From Lumbricus terrestris (lineage: Eukaryota; Annelida; Clitellata; Crassiclitellata; Lumbricidae), in NCBI GenBank assembly GCA_949752735.1, contig OX457043.1, positions 42,042,587 to 42,106,586 on the forward strand: a DNA stretch of 64,000 nucleotides, given 5' to 3'. Every line of letters starts with the position of its first letter. The first letter of the stretch is position 1. Position numbers and translations under genes: made by a program. This document shows, in pieces, positions 26,150 to 36,809 of this stretch. Under the pieces are notes generated by a model. The model worked only from the letters and a program-made list of their open reading frames with translations. It did not search any database and had not been told where the DNA came from.

Positions 26150-26652
26150 CTATAGCGCCACTTCAAGGTTCCTACTCAGAAGAGTTCCCGACTACAGCGC
26201 GGATACTGATAGGCATAGGCGTACGGGACATTTCGGCAGTGAGGGGCCCAAAAAAATTTTGCCCGAAAAATCTGACGACCTTTTTTTTAGTCATCCGCCC
26301 AAAATTCTTAGGATTTTCCCGTCCGAAAAATCTGACGACCTTTTTTTAGTCATCCGCCCAAAATTTTTTTAGGATTTTCCCGTCCGAAAAAGCTGACGAT
26401 TTTTTTACCCCTGCGTGCCCGAAAATCCTCCCGTACCTGTTTTGCCCGAAAAAAGTTTCCGAATTTTTTCCCCCCGACCATGCTTCTTTTGCCCGAAAAA
26501 CACATTTGCCCCTGGACCCCCGCCTCGTACGCCTATGCTGATAGGAGTTTCAAGCCGAAACGTCCATACGCGCGGCGGCTTGAGGTGGATTCGAATCTGC
26601 ATCCATCCGGCTGCAAGGCAACGAATATACCCACTACACCACCGCGCCCCAC
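26150..26652 (-). mobile_element. tRNA-derived SINE interrupted by a MITE
   Basis: On the - strand the head at about 26652 reads ggtggtgtagtgggtat, with B box gattcgaatcc, then the SINE middle, and ends in the tail with tggcgctata at 26152. Removing 26214-26545 (element plus one target copy) restores a continuous SINE of the same family as 3093 and 52278. Confidence 0.8.
26214..26537. mobile_element. hAT-like MITE, 324 bp, CATAGGCGTACG ends
   Basis: Inverted ends CATAGGCGTACG and CGTACGCCTATG lie between exact 8-bp duplications ctgatagg (26206-26213 and 26538-26545). Inside are two tandem copies of a roughly 62-bp block containing GACGACCTTTTTTTAGTCAT, plus several gcccgaaaaa pieces. No coding capacity. 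It is inserted in the SINE at 26150-26652 and is therefore younger. Confidence 0.9.
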
Positions 26653-27275
26653 ACTATAAAGATAGACCACAACGTACCTCGGGTATGGGCAATATAGATG
26701 TCGTGACAGGAGTAGAATAAGTGCAGTAGGGCCTATATAGGCCTATAGTATACATCTCAGACCGATGAAAAATATATTGGACTAAAATTTAATCACGTGC
26801 GTTTTCTATAGACTGATAGCCTACTGCCTGCCTATTATGCAACCTATAGATCTATTATAGGCCTATCCGACACGCTGTGGTACTATACCTGTAGGCCTAT
26901 TAGGCCTATAGCAGGCTTACATTGGCATTCGTCCGATTCAATCTCCACTCTATTAGGCCTGATGCGTGCACCTTTGAACTATGAATTAATTATTAACACG
27001 ATCATTTCCACTCAGTCGCCATTAATTGTAGGCAGGGATGTATTCGAAGCTAGGCTACAGCTAGCGTGTACCGGGTACTCGCCTCACAAAAATATGGGCC
27101 TGTACCCGGTACCGGTACGGGGAAAATGACCTAAGCAACTGTACGTAGTAGCTAGCCTACTCACCTCGATTTTTGGTTTTGCCAGTACGCGTACAGCCTT
27201 GATTGTAAGTGCTGGACGCGTTTGCAATTATCGCATAGACTAATAATTATTGTAATCGTCAACTGCATGTGTAGA

Positions 27276-28461
27276 GAAAACCGTAGAGAAAATGAGCAGA
27301 GAAAACAGTAGAGAAAATGAGCAGAGAAAACAGTAGAGAAAATGAGCAGAGAAAACAGTAGAGAAAATGAGCAGAGAAAACAGTAGAGAAAATGAGCAGA
27401 GAAAACAGTAGAGAAAATGAGCAGAGAAAACAGTAGAGAAAATGAGCAGAGAAAACAGTAGAGAAAATGAGCAGAGAAAACAGTAGAGAAAATGAGCAGA
27501 GAAAACAGTAGAGAAAATGAGCAGAGAAAACAGTAGAGAAAATGAGCAGAGAAAACAGTAGAGAAAATGAGCAGAGAAAACAGTAGAGAAAATGAGCAGA
27601 GAAAACAGTAGAGAAAATGAGCAGAGAAAACAGTAGAGAAAATGAGCAGAGAAAACAGTAGAGAAAATGAGCAGAGAAAACAGTAGAGAAAATGAGCAGA
27701 GAAAACAGTAGAGAAAATGAGCAGAGAAAACAGTAGAGAAAATGAGCAGAGAAAACAGTAGAGAAAATGAGCAGAGAAAACAGTAGAGAAAATGAGCAGA
27801 GAAAACAGTAGAGAAAATGAGCAGAGAAAACAGTAGAGAAAATGAGCAGAGAAAACAGTAGAGAAAATGAGCAGAGAAAACAGTAGAGAAAATGAGCAGA
27901 GAAAACAGTAGAGAAAATGAGCAGAGAAAACAGTAGAGAAAATGAGCAGAGAAAACAGTAGAGAAAATGAGCAGAGAAAACAGTAGAGAAAATGAGCAGA
28001 GAAAACAGTAGAGAAAATGAGCAGAGAAAACAGTAGAGAAAATGAGCAGAGAAAACAGTAGAGAAAATGAGCAGAGAAAACAGTAGAGAAAATGAGCAGA
28101 GAAAACAGTAGAGAAAATGAGCAGAGAAAACAGTAGAGAAAATGAGCAGAGAAAACAGTAGAGAAAATGAGCAGAGAAAACAGTAGAGAAAATGAGCAGA
28201 GAAAACAGTAGAGAAAATGAGCAGAGAAAACAGTAGAGAAAATGAGCAGAGAAAACAGTAGAGAAAATGAGCAGAGAAAACAGTAGAGAAAATGAGCAGA
28301 GAAAACAGTAGAGAAAATGAGCAGAGAAAACAGTAGAGAAAATGAGCAGAGAAAACAGTAGAGAAAATGAGCAGAGAAAACAGTAGAGAAAATGAGCAGA
28401 GAAAACAGTAGAGAAAATGAGCAGAGAAAACAGTAGAGAAAATGAGCAGAGAAAACAGTAG
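27276..28461. repeat. 25-bp satellite array, about 47 near-identical units
   Basis: The unit is gagcagagaaaacagtagag plus aaaat, repeated with almost no variation. The - strand is open for 406 codons because 25 nt is not a multiple of three, so each frame cycles through all three phases and none contains a stop. The resulting 25-residue Phe/Leu/Ser repeat is a composition artefact; no start context, splice site or similarity supports a protein. Confidence 0.95.
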
Positions 28462-29049
28462 TTTTTGGCAGTTCTGCAACTTAACTTTAGCTACAAATCC
28501 ATAGACCGACCAGACATTTTTCGTAACCAGCGCAACGACCAGGACAAAGGCTTCTTATTAATTAGGCTACCAGGTAGGCCTAGTTCTTACTAAACTTATG
28601 CACTAATTTGCTCTGACATGCTCTGCTGTAACGCCTCCGTTGCACAAATCAACACATAAATTAAGCTTACTTTAATAGTACATAAATTGAAAATTAATAA
28701 CCTACGGTAGGCCTACTTTAATATTAAATTCAATAAATTCAAATATGGGGCCATTGTTTTGGAAAGCCCACATGGATTGTTAGCCTACATAAAATGCAAA
28801 GTTTAGGCCTGTGTTTTTTTAGTAGCATTCCATAAGCGTTAGCCACAAAATAGCAGTTTGTAAGGCTATACAAAATTTAAAAATTAGGCCTAATAGATAA
28901 TTTTTTATGACTTTGTTAATAAATACATTCAACTCCACATCAATTTTATTTATTAATGACCTAATCTCCTTATAAGGCTGTTAAATAAATTATAGGCCTA
29001 GGTCTGCAGACTACCTATCAATAATTAGAGTGCGTATTATAGGCCTGTT

Positions 29050-29090
29050 TGTGTGTCTGTGTGTGGTGTGTGCGTGTGTGCGTGTGTGCG

Positions 29091-29187
<97 letters not shown>
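29050..29187. repeat. (TG)n microsatellite
   Basis: A nearly pure TG run with a few CG interruptions at its left edge, 270 bp downstream of the K2P stop codon. Confidence 0.95.
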
Positions 29188-29189
<2 letters not shown>

Positions 29190-29459
29190 GCGCTTGTGTA
29201 CACTCACTCGCGTGTGAGTGGGTGTGCGAGTGTGTGCATGTGCTTGTTATTCATTATTGTGTACATAAGGATTCATTATAAATCACTGGTTAATAATAAA
29301 TAAATAATCGTATGTGTATTATGTATGTATTAGACTACATCCCCATATATTACTATAAATATTACACATACAATTATAGATAGGCCTAACTATATAACAT
29401 TTTCCACTTCATTTCTGTCGACATCATTTGGATAAGATTCAGCGCCCTGAGGATGAAAT

Positions 29460-32400
29460 TTAACGGACAGCGATCTGTGTGACATGTCCTTGGGCAACGG
29501 GTACGCTGTAGAGCGGGCCTCCGCTTATTGTGTAGGGATTCGAATTGCGGAAGATCGCTGGAGCGCCATCTGCAAATATCTTCGGAGCAGCCATGGATTG
29601 TTGTGGAACGTAGGCCATCGCATTACCTGTATTGACCTGCAACGTAAAATACAAGGATATATGAAGAGAGGAATCTTATAGCGCATTTCCTGAGTCATTG
29701 CGTTCTCAGTTGCAGTCTAATCGACAAGAGTATAATTGTAGGTCTACGTGTTGCAGTGAAGCAGATGTTCTTAGCTGTAAACAGTGGCGGCGACAGGAGG
29801 CTAGGGGGCTAAGCCCCCATAAACAATAACATATGGGGGATAAGCACCCTAAAAAAGGCATCCGGTTTTTTACATGTAAAACTGAAGTTTTGGGGGCTGA
29901 AAATGAAAAATTTCCATGAACTTTCGACCGGATGACTAAAAAAGGTCGTCAGAAATTTTGGCGGATGAAAATGAAAATTTCTTCCGCGAGGATTCAGACC
30001 CCCAAAACTTAAATCCTGGCGCCGCCACTAGCTGTAAACGAACCCTATTTTCTTTGCCAAGTTATACAGCATCCCATGCGCTATAATATTATTGCAATTA
30101 TTATAATTGCGCTTGCATGTGTTAAGCCACTGCTATATGCATCGTGGTCTTAACGGTGGTCTGGAATGGACGATTCCCCAGATGGAAGTGCGCCTGCTTC
30201 CTGGGGCTCTTGCTGAGGTATCTTGTATTCAATTCAGCACTGTACATTTTGCCATGCTGGAGTCGGAAGCGCCTCTCAGCAATTCCCTTTCAGAAGCGCT
30301 GTATAATTGAGTGAATGAATTAATGAATGGATGACAGGATGAATGAATGAATCAACGAATGAATGAGCGATTTAATGAGTGAACAAAAGAACGAATGAAG
30401 AAAGTAATGGGTGGATGGATGAATGGATGGATGATTGAATGAATGAATGAATGAATGCATGAATGAATGAATGAATGAATGAATGAATGAATGAATGAAT
30501 GAATGAATGAACGAACAAATGAATGAACGAACAAATGAATGAATGAATGAATGAATGAACGAACGAACAAATGAATGAATGAACGAACGGACGAACGAAT
30601 GAACGAATGAACGAACGAACGAATGAACGAATGAATGAATGAATGAATGAACAAATGAATGAACAAATGAATGAATGAATGAATGAATGAATGAATGAAC
30701 GAACAAATGAATGAACGAACAAATGAATGAATGAATGAATGAATGAACGAACGAACAAATGAATGAATGAACGAACGAACGAACGAATGAACGAATGAAC
30801 GAACGAACGAATGAACGAATGAATGAATGAATGAATGAACAAATGAATGAATGAATGAACAAATGAATGAATGAATGAATGAATGAATGAACGAACAAAT
30901 GAATGGATAATATATATAACTGGATCAACCTTGGCTCTGTGTTGTACTGGTGGTAGATCGTCATCGTCCTCTGGTGTCAATGGTTCCTGCATCTCTCGCG
31001 TTGAACTGATGGCGATACTAACGGAGTTCCAGAGTCCAGCGAAGGCCAACAGGCTGATCACCAACCAGAACCCAACACCCAACCGATACAGGTTGCGCAT
31101 GTCCGAGGACCAATCGCTACCTGTATAATTATACACGAGCAGACACTTCTGATGAACAATGTCTACAGTAACTGATGTCGTAGTCGGTGTGCATTGACTC
31201 GGAGCCGAACATTTGCTGTGAAAGGTTCAAAGGTCTCACCTCCATGTGGATTGGCCTTCCCCTTTTCTACGGGCTGGATTCTTCCCGACATCATTTCGCT
31301 CTCTCAACACGTACGTTTCTTTTCCCCGGGGCATCCGTGCTGAAAGCGCCTCTGGATCTATATGTCTATTCAGCTGCTCCATATATTTTTTTCAGACAGG
31401 CTAACATACGATTCTGATGGCAGACAATCAGCGTGCCTGATCAATCATCTTACAGCATGCATTTGGTCTTAACTGGTGATTTCTATCTAGAAATGTTACA
31501 ACGCTCAATAAAGCGAAGTCATGGGAACCAGCTTATTCACAGGCGCTAAGTGAAAATTCAATCGATAGGCGGAGGTGTGGGGTGAAGGCAATGGTTCCAG
31601 GTCGAGATCCAAAGGGGCAGTGTGGGAATTGTGGAAAAATAACTGTGGGTTGGACTATGATCCACTGTAATCGGGGTGTGAAAAGCAGACTTTACTAAGG
31701 GGCTCTAAGAAAGACTCGGGGTCCCTCTGACCCACAATAGAGAAATCTCTATTCTGTCTGATGGATGTTGCGTGCATATGGAACAACAAAGTCACCTCTG
31801 CTAGAGAACGAGAACAGAGAACGGCGACCAGATCATGCCGAATTTAAAGTACACATAACGATTTCGCAAAGATAGAGAAGACCCTGTATAATGGATGTAC
31901 AAAATTAGGGTTGATAGATTCGTGTGTACCTGGCACGAAGTCTCCGAATCCTATCGTCAGGACAGTGGTGAGACAGAAATAGATGGCATCTCCGTATGTC
32001 CATTTCTTTTCCAGGGCCGTCAGGATTCCAGCTGGAATGACAACGAGCAGAACGAGATTGACGACGAAGATGATCAAGGTCCTGACGACATGAACCTTGG
32101 CCGCATCCTTCGGTCCTGCGTTGCGGATGCAGGTCTTGCGCAGCCGTTCCGCTCCGGCGATCATCATGTAACCGATGCCAAGCCCGGCGACGATCAACAG
32201 AGGAATTCCGATGAGGGCGAAGACCAGGCAGAAGGCTCGACCACCAGGGGTCTTCGGTGGAGCGTTTCCATAACCTGTCGAAAAGAGACGCCTTGTTTTG
32301 CAGAATAAATTGTAACATGATGCTATGATGCAAAAATAACGTACATGTATCTTTGAAGGTGTCATATACTACCATAAGCTGTCAAAACTGATGCCTTGTA

Positions 32401-34324
32401 TTGTTGTGTAATAAAATTATGATGCAATGTAAAGTATCTTTGGAGGTTCTACCATAACCTGATAAAAAAAATGGAGCCTTGTATTGAAGAGTAATGTTAC
32501 ATGATGCAATGTAAGGTATCTTTGAAGGTGCTACCATAAACCTAACAAAAAGAGACGCCCTGTATGTTTTCAGAGCAATGTAACATGATGCAATGTAAAG
32601 TATCCTAATTATCATATCTTTGGACGTGTTGCCATAACCTGACAAAAAGTGACGCTTTGTATTGCAGAGTTATGTAACACGGTGCGACGTAACGTATCTT
32701 TGGAGGTACTACCATTACCTAACAAAAGTTAGGCGTAATTTATATTGAAGCTTAATGCAATATAAAAACGATGATACAGTGCAACGTATCATGGGCGCCC
32801 GCAGAAACTTTTGCAGGGGGGGGGCAAAATTTTAAAGTTGGTCACGGTTAAATTTCCTAGTCGCAAGAGCTTAAAAATTGCAAAGCTCGAAAGTGAGAAT
32901 ATGGATATTTTTCAGAGAGGTTTCTTAATGCATATTTCTCAGTTTCATTTTGTGTAGACGTATCATTTTCAATATTTTTCTTAGATCGAAGAAATTTATT
33001 AAAAATCCAAAGTACAATGTTAAAAAGTAGATTTTTGAAGGGGCGCTATATAAAAAATGAATGAATAAATGAACGAAAAACAGGTATCAGTTTTAAAGGG
33101 GCAAGTGCTCCATCAAGTTTCTTCTATATTTTAATCGTAATTTCTAAACTTCTAAAGTGCCACTCCAGAGTCAATTGTAGGGCACCAGCTTATTCAGAAG
33201 CGCTGCATCGAGTCATCACAGGTTGTTCAAAGGGCAGTCAAGAAAGAGGTCCGAGTCCTGTATCCTGAGGGTCAGATGTTAATGTAGGTGTCGTTTAGGA
33301 AGGTGGAGGATCCCGAAGATCACAAGAATGGGGTATAAATTCTTTTGAACGGAGGAGACGTTGGTTTTGGGAGAAAATCTCGAGGCATGATAACCAGAGT
33401 CAATTATCCAAGTTTCTCTTCAGCTCGACCTACCCAAATTCTGTACTATCTGGCAGCATGCAAAATGGACAACATGCAGCCTGACTTAAAGTAGACTTGA
33501 TTCCATATATAATGCTGGTGAATATGTAGATCTCCATTACTTAATTTCAATGGGCTGTTGATCAATTTCAAATTTTTACATTAGTGTAATTTATTGATAA
33601 TTAATTTTTGCGTAGTTGTGAAAAATTGCATTAGCCTACAGCCAGATTGCAGACAAGTAGGCCATAATCGACAGGAATACTATTTGTATGGGCAGCCACG
33701 GGAGGGTTAAAAGTCATTGTTACCGTTTTCAGCAAGAGCTTGAAAAAATGCAAGGCAGAAAATTAAGAGCTTCTTTATTTCTAAAGAGATTTCATTACTT
33801 AAATTTCTGACTTTCACTGAAGTGCATCATTCGTAACATTAGTATTTCAATGGGAAGAAATTTCTTAGACCTCAAAAGTAGTAGTTAGAAAAATGGGTTT
33901 CAATTTTCCAGGGGGGGCAAGTGCCCCCCTTGCCCCTATGTGCGGGCGCCCATGCAACGTATCCACCCCACCTCCGGGAACCTCCTCAGTTCAAATCCTA
34001 ATTTAAACTCTGTATGAATGACTGATATTCAGATGATTTACCGACGGATCCTATGACTTGAAAGGACAGAAAGATGGAACTGGTGATGTCCCAGTTCGTG
34101 ATGTAGGTGAGGTTACTCGTTCCAGGGATCGCTTGAAGACCAGCCGCCTTCGCCTTCACGAACAGATTAGAAATGTCACGAATCGTCGACAAGTTCAGAC
34201 ATGGTCTTTCATCTACAATAGAAGACGCAACAAAAACGTCTACCACCATGATTGACTACTCTCGACTTCTGGCAGCAACAAATTTCCTTGCTGCATAGTA
34301 AAGCGAAGTGAGAGTTCGGCTGCA

Positions 34325-34355
<31 letters not shown>

Positions 34356-35085
34356 ATCGGATCTTTATGGGTCAGGTTTTGCTTCAGTGCAATGAAGGAT
34401 CTATAGGCCTATGAACAAATCCTGATGCTCATAAAGAATCCTATCCAAATGGAACATGCAGACATTCGTTCATCCATTAGTTCATCCATCCATCCATTTA
34501 TCCATCCATCTATCCATCCATCAATTCATCCATCCATCCATCCATCTATCTGTCCATTAATCCATCAATCCATACATCCGTATATCCATTCAATCAATCT
34601 ATCCAATTATGAATCCATTTATACCGACATCACCATCTATGCATCCGTATATCCATTCATCCGTCCATCCCTCAATTCATCTAGTTATGCATCCAGCATT
34701 CGTGCATTCATTCAGCTATGCATTGATCTGTTCGGCGATGCATAAAATCTATCTATCCATCGAGTTTTGCAGCAATTCATACATCCACACATATCCATCC
34801 ATATAATCTTCCTGCCTTCCTTCTATCCCTACACATTTATTAATTGTGCAAATTTTTCTCCTTAAAATCTTCTTTATTTGGGTACTTTCCATCAATATCT
34901 TTACCTGCTTATTTAGTCAGTAATTTATTTTCGGTGTAGTTACCTAAAAAGTCGAGTAGCTTCTGTTTTGCAGTTTCTCTCACTTGGTTTTCGTGAGGCA
35001 TTTCGATGAAGTGAAAAATGACTCCACCGAGAACTGCATAGACCAAGGTAATACTGACGATAATGACAACGGTACGCCAGTGCAT
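29460..35085 (-). CDS. two-pore-domain (K2P) potassium channel, TREK/TRAAK-like, complete
   Basis: Five coding exons in transcript order: 34944-35085 (ATG at 35083-35085), 34042-34212, 31930-32274, 30930-31120 and 29460-29636 (TAA). They sum to 1026 nt, 341 aa, with all phases consistent. Order of parts: TM1 (TVVIIVSITLVYAVLGGVIF), cap region with NTS-type sites (GTSNLTYITNWDITSS), pore 1 with filter SVGYGN, TM2 (CLVFALIGIPLLIVAGLGIG), TM3 (TLIIFVVNLVLLVVIPAGIL), pore 2 with TIGFGD, TM4 (GVGFWLVISLLAFAGLW), then a cytosolic tail with PLTPEDDDDLPP and a Tyr/Pro-rich end. This is the K2P plan (two pores, four membrane segments); such channels carry background potassium current in the plasma membrane as dimers. 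The cap spacing and NWDxxSS resemble TREK/TRAAK, but subtype is inferred. The P1 filter has Ser where Thr is usual. Confidence 0.93.
29782..30030. mobile_element. hAT-like MITE, 249 bp, CAGTGGCGGC ends
   Basis: Left end CAGTGGCGGCGACAGG and right end CCTGGCGCCGCCACTA are inverted. An exact 8-bp duplication gctgtaaa flanks it (29774-29781 and 30031-30038). It contains a gggggctaagccccc palindrome and, on the - strand, the GACGACCTTTTTTAGTCATC motif. It lies in the last K2P intron. Confidence 0.9.
30265..30312 (+). repeat. SINE tail joined to a (GAAT)n array
   Basis: Reads gaagcgcctctcagcaattc then agaagcgctgtataattg and passes directly into the GAAT repeat. Shared SINE tail. Confidence 0.55.
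30312..30905. repeat. (GAAT/GAAC)n tetranucleotide array, about 590 bp
   Basis: Long GAAT repeat with GAAC and AAAT variants, in the last K2P intron. Because four is not a multiple of three, the - strand frames stay open and one joins the K2P exon 4 frame through its splice donor. That extended reading (His/Ser/Phe/Ile repeat) is not taken as coding because the donor at 30929 joins in phase to the real last exon. Confidence 0.95.
32275..32760 (-). repeat. five degenerate tandem copies of the K2P exon 3 splice junction
   Basis: On the - strand, the true junction is cag followed by GTTATGGAAACG (exon 3 starts at 32274). Upstream in the same intron, similar junctions recur near 32378, 32459, 32541, 32639 and 32719, for example atcagGTTATGGTAGAACC and gtcagGTTATGGCAACACG. 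Each is preceded by a pyrimidine-rich tract and followed by TCCAAAGATAC- or TTCAAAGATAC-like sequence. The unit is about 80-103 bp. Two copies still read GYG followed by N or R and TSKD, echoing the filter start of exon 3. The run ends just before the MITE-like element at 32790. Confidence 0.75.
32790..33954. mobile_element. hAT-like non-autonomous element, 1165 bp, CATGGGCGCCCGCA ends
   Basis: Inverted ends CATGGGCGCCCGCA and TGCGGGCGCCCATG lie between exact 8-bp duplications caacgtat (32782-32789 and 33955-33962). Subterminal G-tracts (ggggggggcaaaattt at the left, ggggggcaagtgcccccc at the right) resemble those of the element at 36810. A SINE-tail-like piece (ggggcgctatataaaaaat with gaatgaat) at 33040-33070 and another repeat at 33165-33420 are inside. 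No transposase was seen. It lies in the K2P intron between exons 2 and 3. Confidence 0.9.
34326..34356. repeat. (TTA)n microsatellite
   Basis: About nine TTA units in the first K2P intron. Confidence 0.9.
34463..34805. repeat. degenerate (ATCC)n array
   Basis: catccatccatc-type tetranucleotide repeat with many interruptions, in the first K2P intron. Open frames rich in Ile, His, Pro and Ser come from the repeat. Confidence 0.9.
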
Positions 35086-35339
35086 GATGACGATAACAAA
35101 GAAGATAATATGATGATGATAATGACGATTAATTAGCTGCAGGTTGATCCTGAGTGGAAGTGAATATTCTTCTTCTTGTCTCGGCTAACTATCTGATTCA
35201 CGCTTTCAAATGGTACGATTTCAATCTTCGGAACCTGTCACAGTCAATAAACAAATGATTCGTTAATTAATTATTCCATAATTATATACATATAAATTGA
35301 TATAATTACTGTGTTTCACCGGGTGCAGGATTGCATCGA

Positions 35340-35470
35340 AGCAAGATTAAGTAGTATTAAGTAGGGTTAAGTAAGGTTAAGTAGGGTCAGGCAATATTGA
35401 TTAGGAGTAAGTGGGATTAAGTAGGATTACGCATGATTAAGTAGGATTAAGTGGGATTAAGTAGGATTAG
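35340..35470. repeat. GTAGGATTAA-type minisatellite
   Basis: About eleven diverged copies of an 11-12-bp unit (aagtaggatta), 250 bp upstream of the K2P start codon. Confidence 0.8.
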
Positions 35471-35610
35471 AAGCGGATTCAGAACAACAAATTCAGATGA
35501 CGACTGGGAACTATGGTGGGTGGATGAGTGAATGGCTGGGTGGATAACTGCCTGGATTTCTGGGTAGCTGCATGGGCAGGTGAATGGACGACGAACCGTC
35601 GGACCGTCGG

Positions 35611-35681
35611 ACTGACTGACTGACTGATTGACTGACTGGCTGGCTCACTGACTGACTGACTAACTGACTGACTGACTGACT

Positions 35682-35724
<43 letters not shown>

Positions 35725-35917
35725 TGACTGACTGACTGACTGACTGACTGACTGACTGACTGACTGACTGACTGACTGTCTGACTCTCTGACTGACTGAC
35801 TGACTGACTGACTGACTGACTGACTGACTGACTGACTGACTGACTGACTGACTGACTGACTGACTGACTGACTGACTGACTGACTGACTGATTGACTGAC
35901 TGACTGACTGACTGACT
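35611..35917. repeat. (GACT)n tetranucleotide array, about 305 bp
   Basis: Almost pure GACT repeat with a few interruptions (cagactg, tctgactctctg). All - strand frames are open and give Ser/Gln/Val repeats; this is composition and not a gene. Confidence 0.95.
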
Positions 35918-36809
35918 TAGCACAAGGAGTCATAGGCCCTTGGCACATTATCTCAGCTTTTTAACATTATGTAGGCCTATATGTTACTCTGAACTAATGC
36001 AAAACATCATGCCAATCTATTCAATACATACATGTAACCATCAAGGATCGGATCGTAATGATTACGAGGAGCATGAATTATGGCGATGACAAATATTGAG
36101 TTGCACATTTTAGAATGCAGCAGAAAATAAAGATTAGTAACAACTATGTTTGAAATGACAAACAATAACAACTAACGAATTGAAGTGCATACATGTACTT
36201 ACTGAAATGTTCAAAATCATTGTCCATCTCTGACAATTGCATACGGACTATGGTTAGAAACTTGTTTTTACTCCATAATAATGAAATTACAGTTACCGAA
36301 TTCGATTTTTCATATTGTCAACTCATGTTATCAAGACGCAAAACGATATTTTGCTAAAATAACGAAGCGATTAAAAGAGAAGTCTAAGTGATTAACATGA
36401 GATAGTCTGAAACGCCCTGTAGATTCCTTGGGCCTATACCAATTGTTCGAATTGTTAGGCAGAGGCGGTTCCAAGTGCTTGAGTCCACATATCATTTTGG
36501 TGAAAGGAGGGACAGCCTTCTGTTTGTCTCAGAGATTCTTCAGTGAACGCGTTACTCGGACTCTGTATAATACCAATAATATTGGTATTATATTAGTTTA
36601 CAATGCAGTGTAATATTCTTATGTATTGTAATAGTAGCTTACCTGTGCAGATCCTGAAAAAGGTCATATTCACATAGAGCTTTTGAGGCATTCACAAAAT
36701 GCGCTATATGAAAGTCCAGATAAGTCTACGTTCATACACATTGACATACCAGCACACACACACACACACATGCGTTTCATACATACGTAGGCCTACATGT
36801 AGGCCTACA

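Larger units (their letters stand above)
22345..29459. other. intergenic region, transposon-rich, no host gene seen
   Basis: This is the shared upstream side of the radial spoke gene and the downstream side of the K2P channel gene. No exon of a recognisable host gene is present. Contents are annotated separately: a SINE-tail-like piece near 22780-22835, a two-copy repeat (23055-23412), a hAT element with transposase remains (23424-25591), a SINE split by a MITE (26150-26652), a 25-bp satellite (27276-28461) and a TG microsatellite. A diverged repeat containing gaagacccagc and atgtcgc is seen at 22905-23000 and again at 25780-25890. Confidence 0.7.

Noticed and set aside
27276..28461. CRISPR-like array
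   Set aside because: Units are contiguous identical 25-mers with no spacers, in an animal genome.
27259..28479. 406-residue open frame on the - strand
   Set aside because: Entirely the 25-bp satellite; stop-free by composition, with no similarity and no gene structure.
30320..31136. Open frames of 214 and 254 residues made of His/Ser/Phe/Ile repeats
   Set aside because: Products of the GAAT array; only 30930-31120 is accepted, as K2P exon 4, because its donor phase matches the last exon.
32790..33953. Reading the K2P intron element as Mutator-like with a 10-bp duplication
   Set aside because: The flanks allow a 10-bp reading, but starting the element one base earlier gives CA...TG ends and an 8-bp duplication, in line with all other elements here.
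35511..35948. Ser/Gln/Val repeat frames
   Set aside because: GACT tetranucleotide array.
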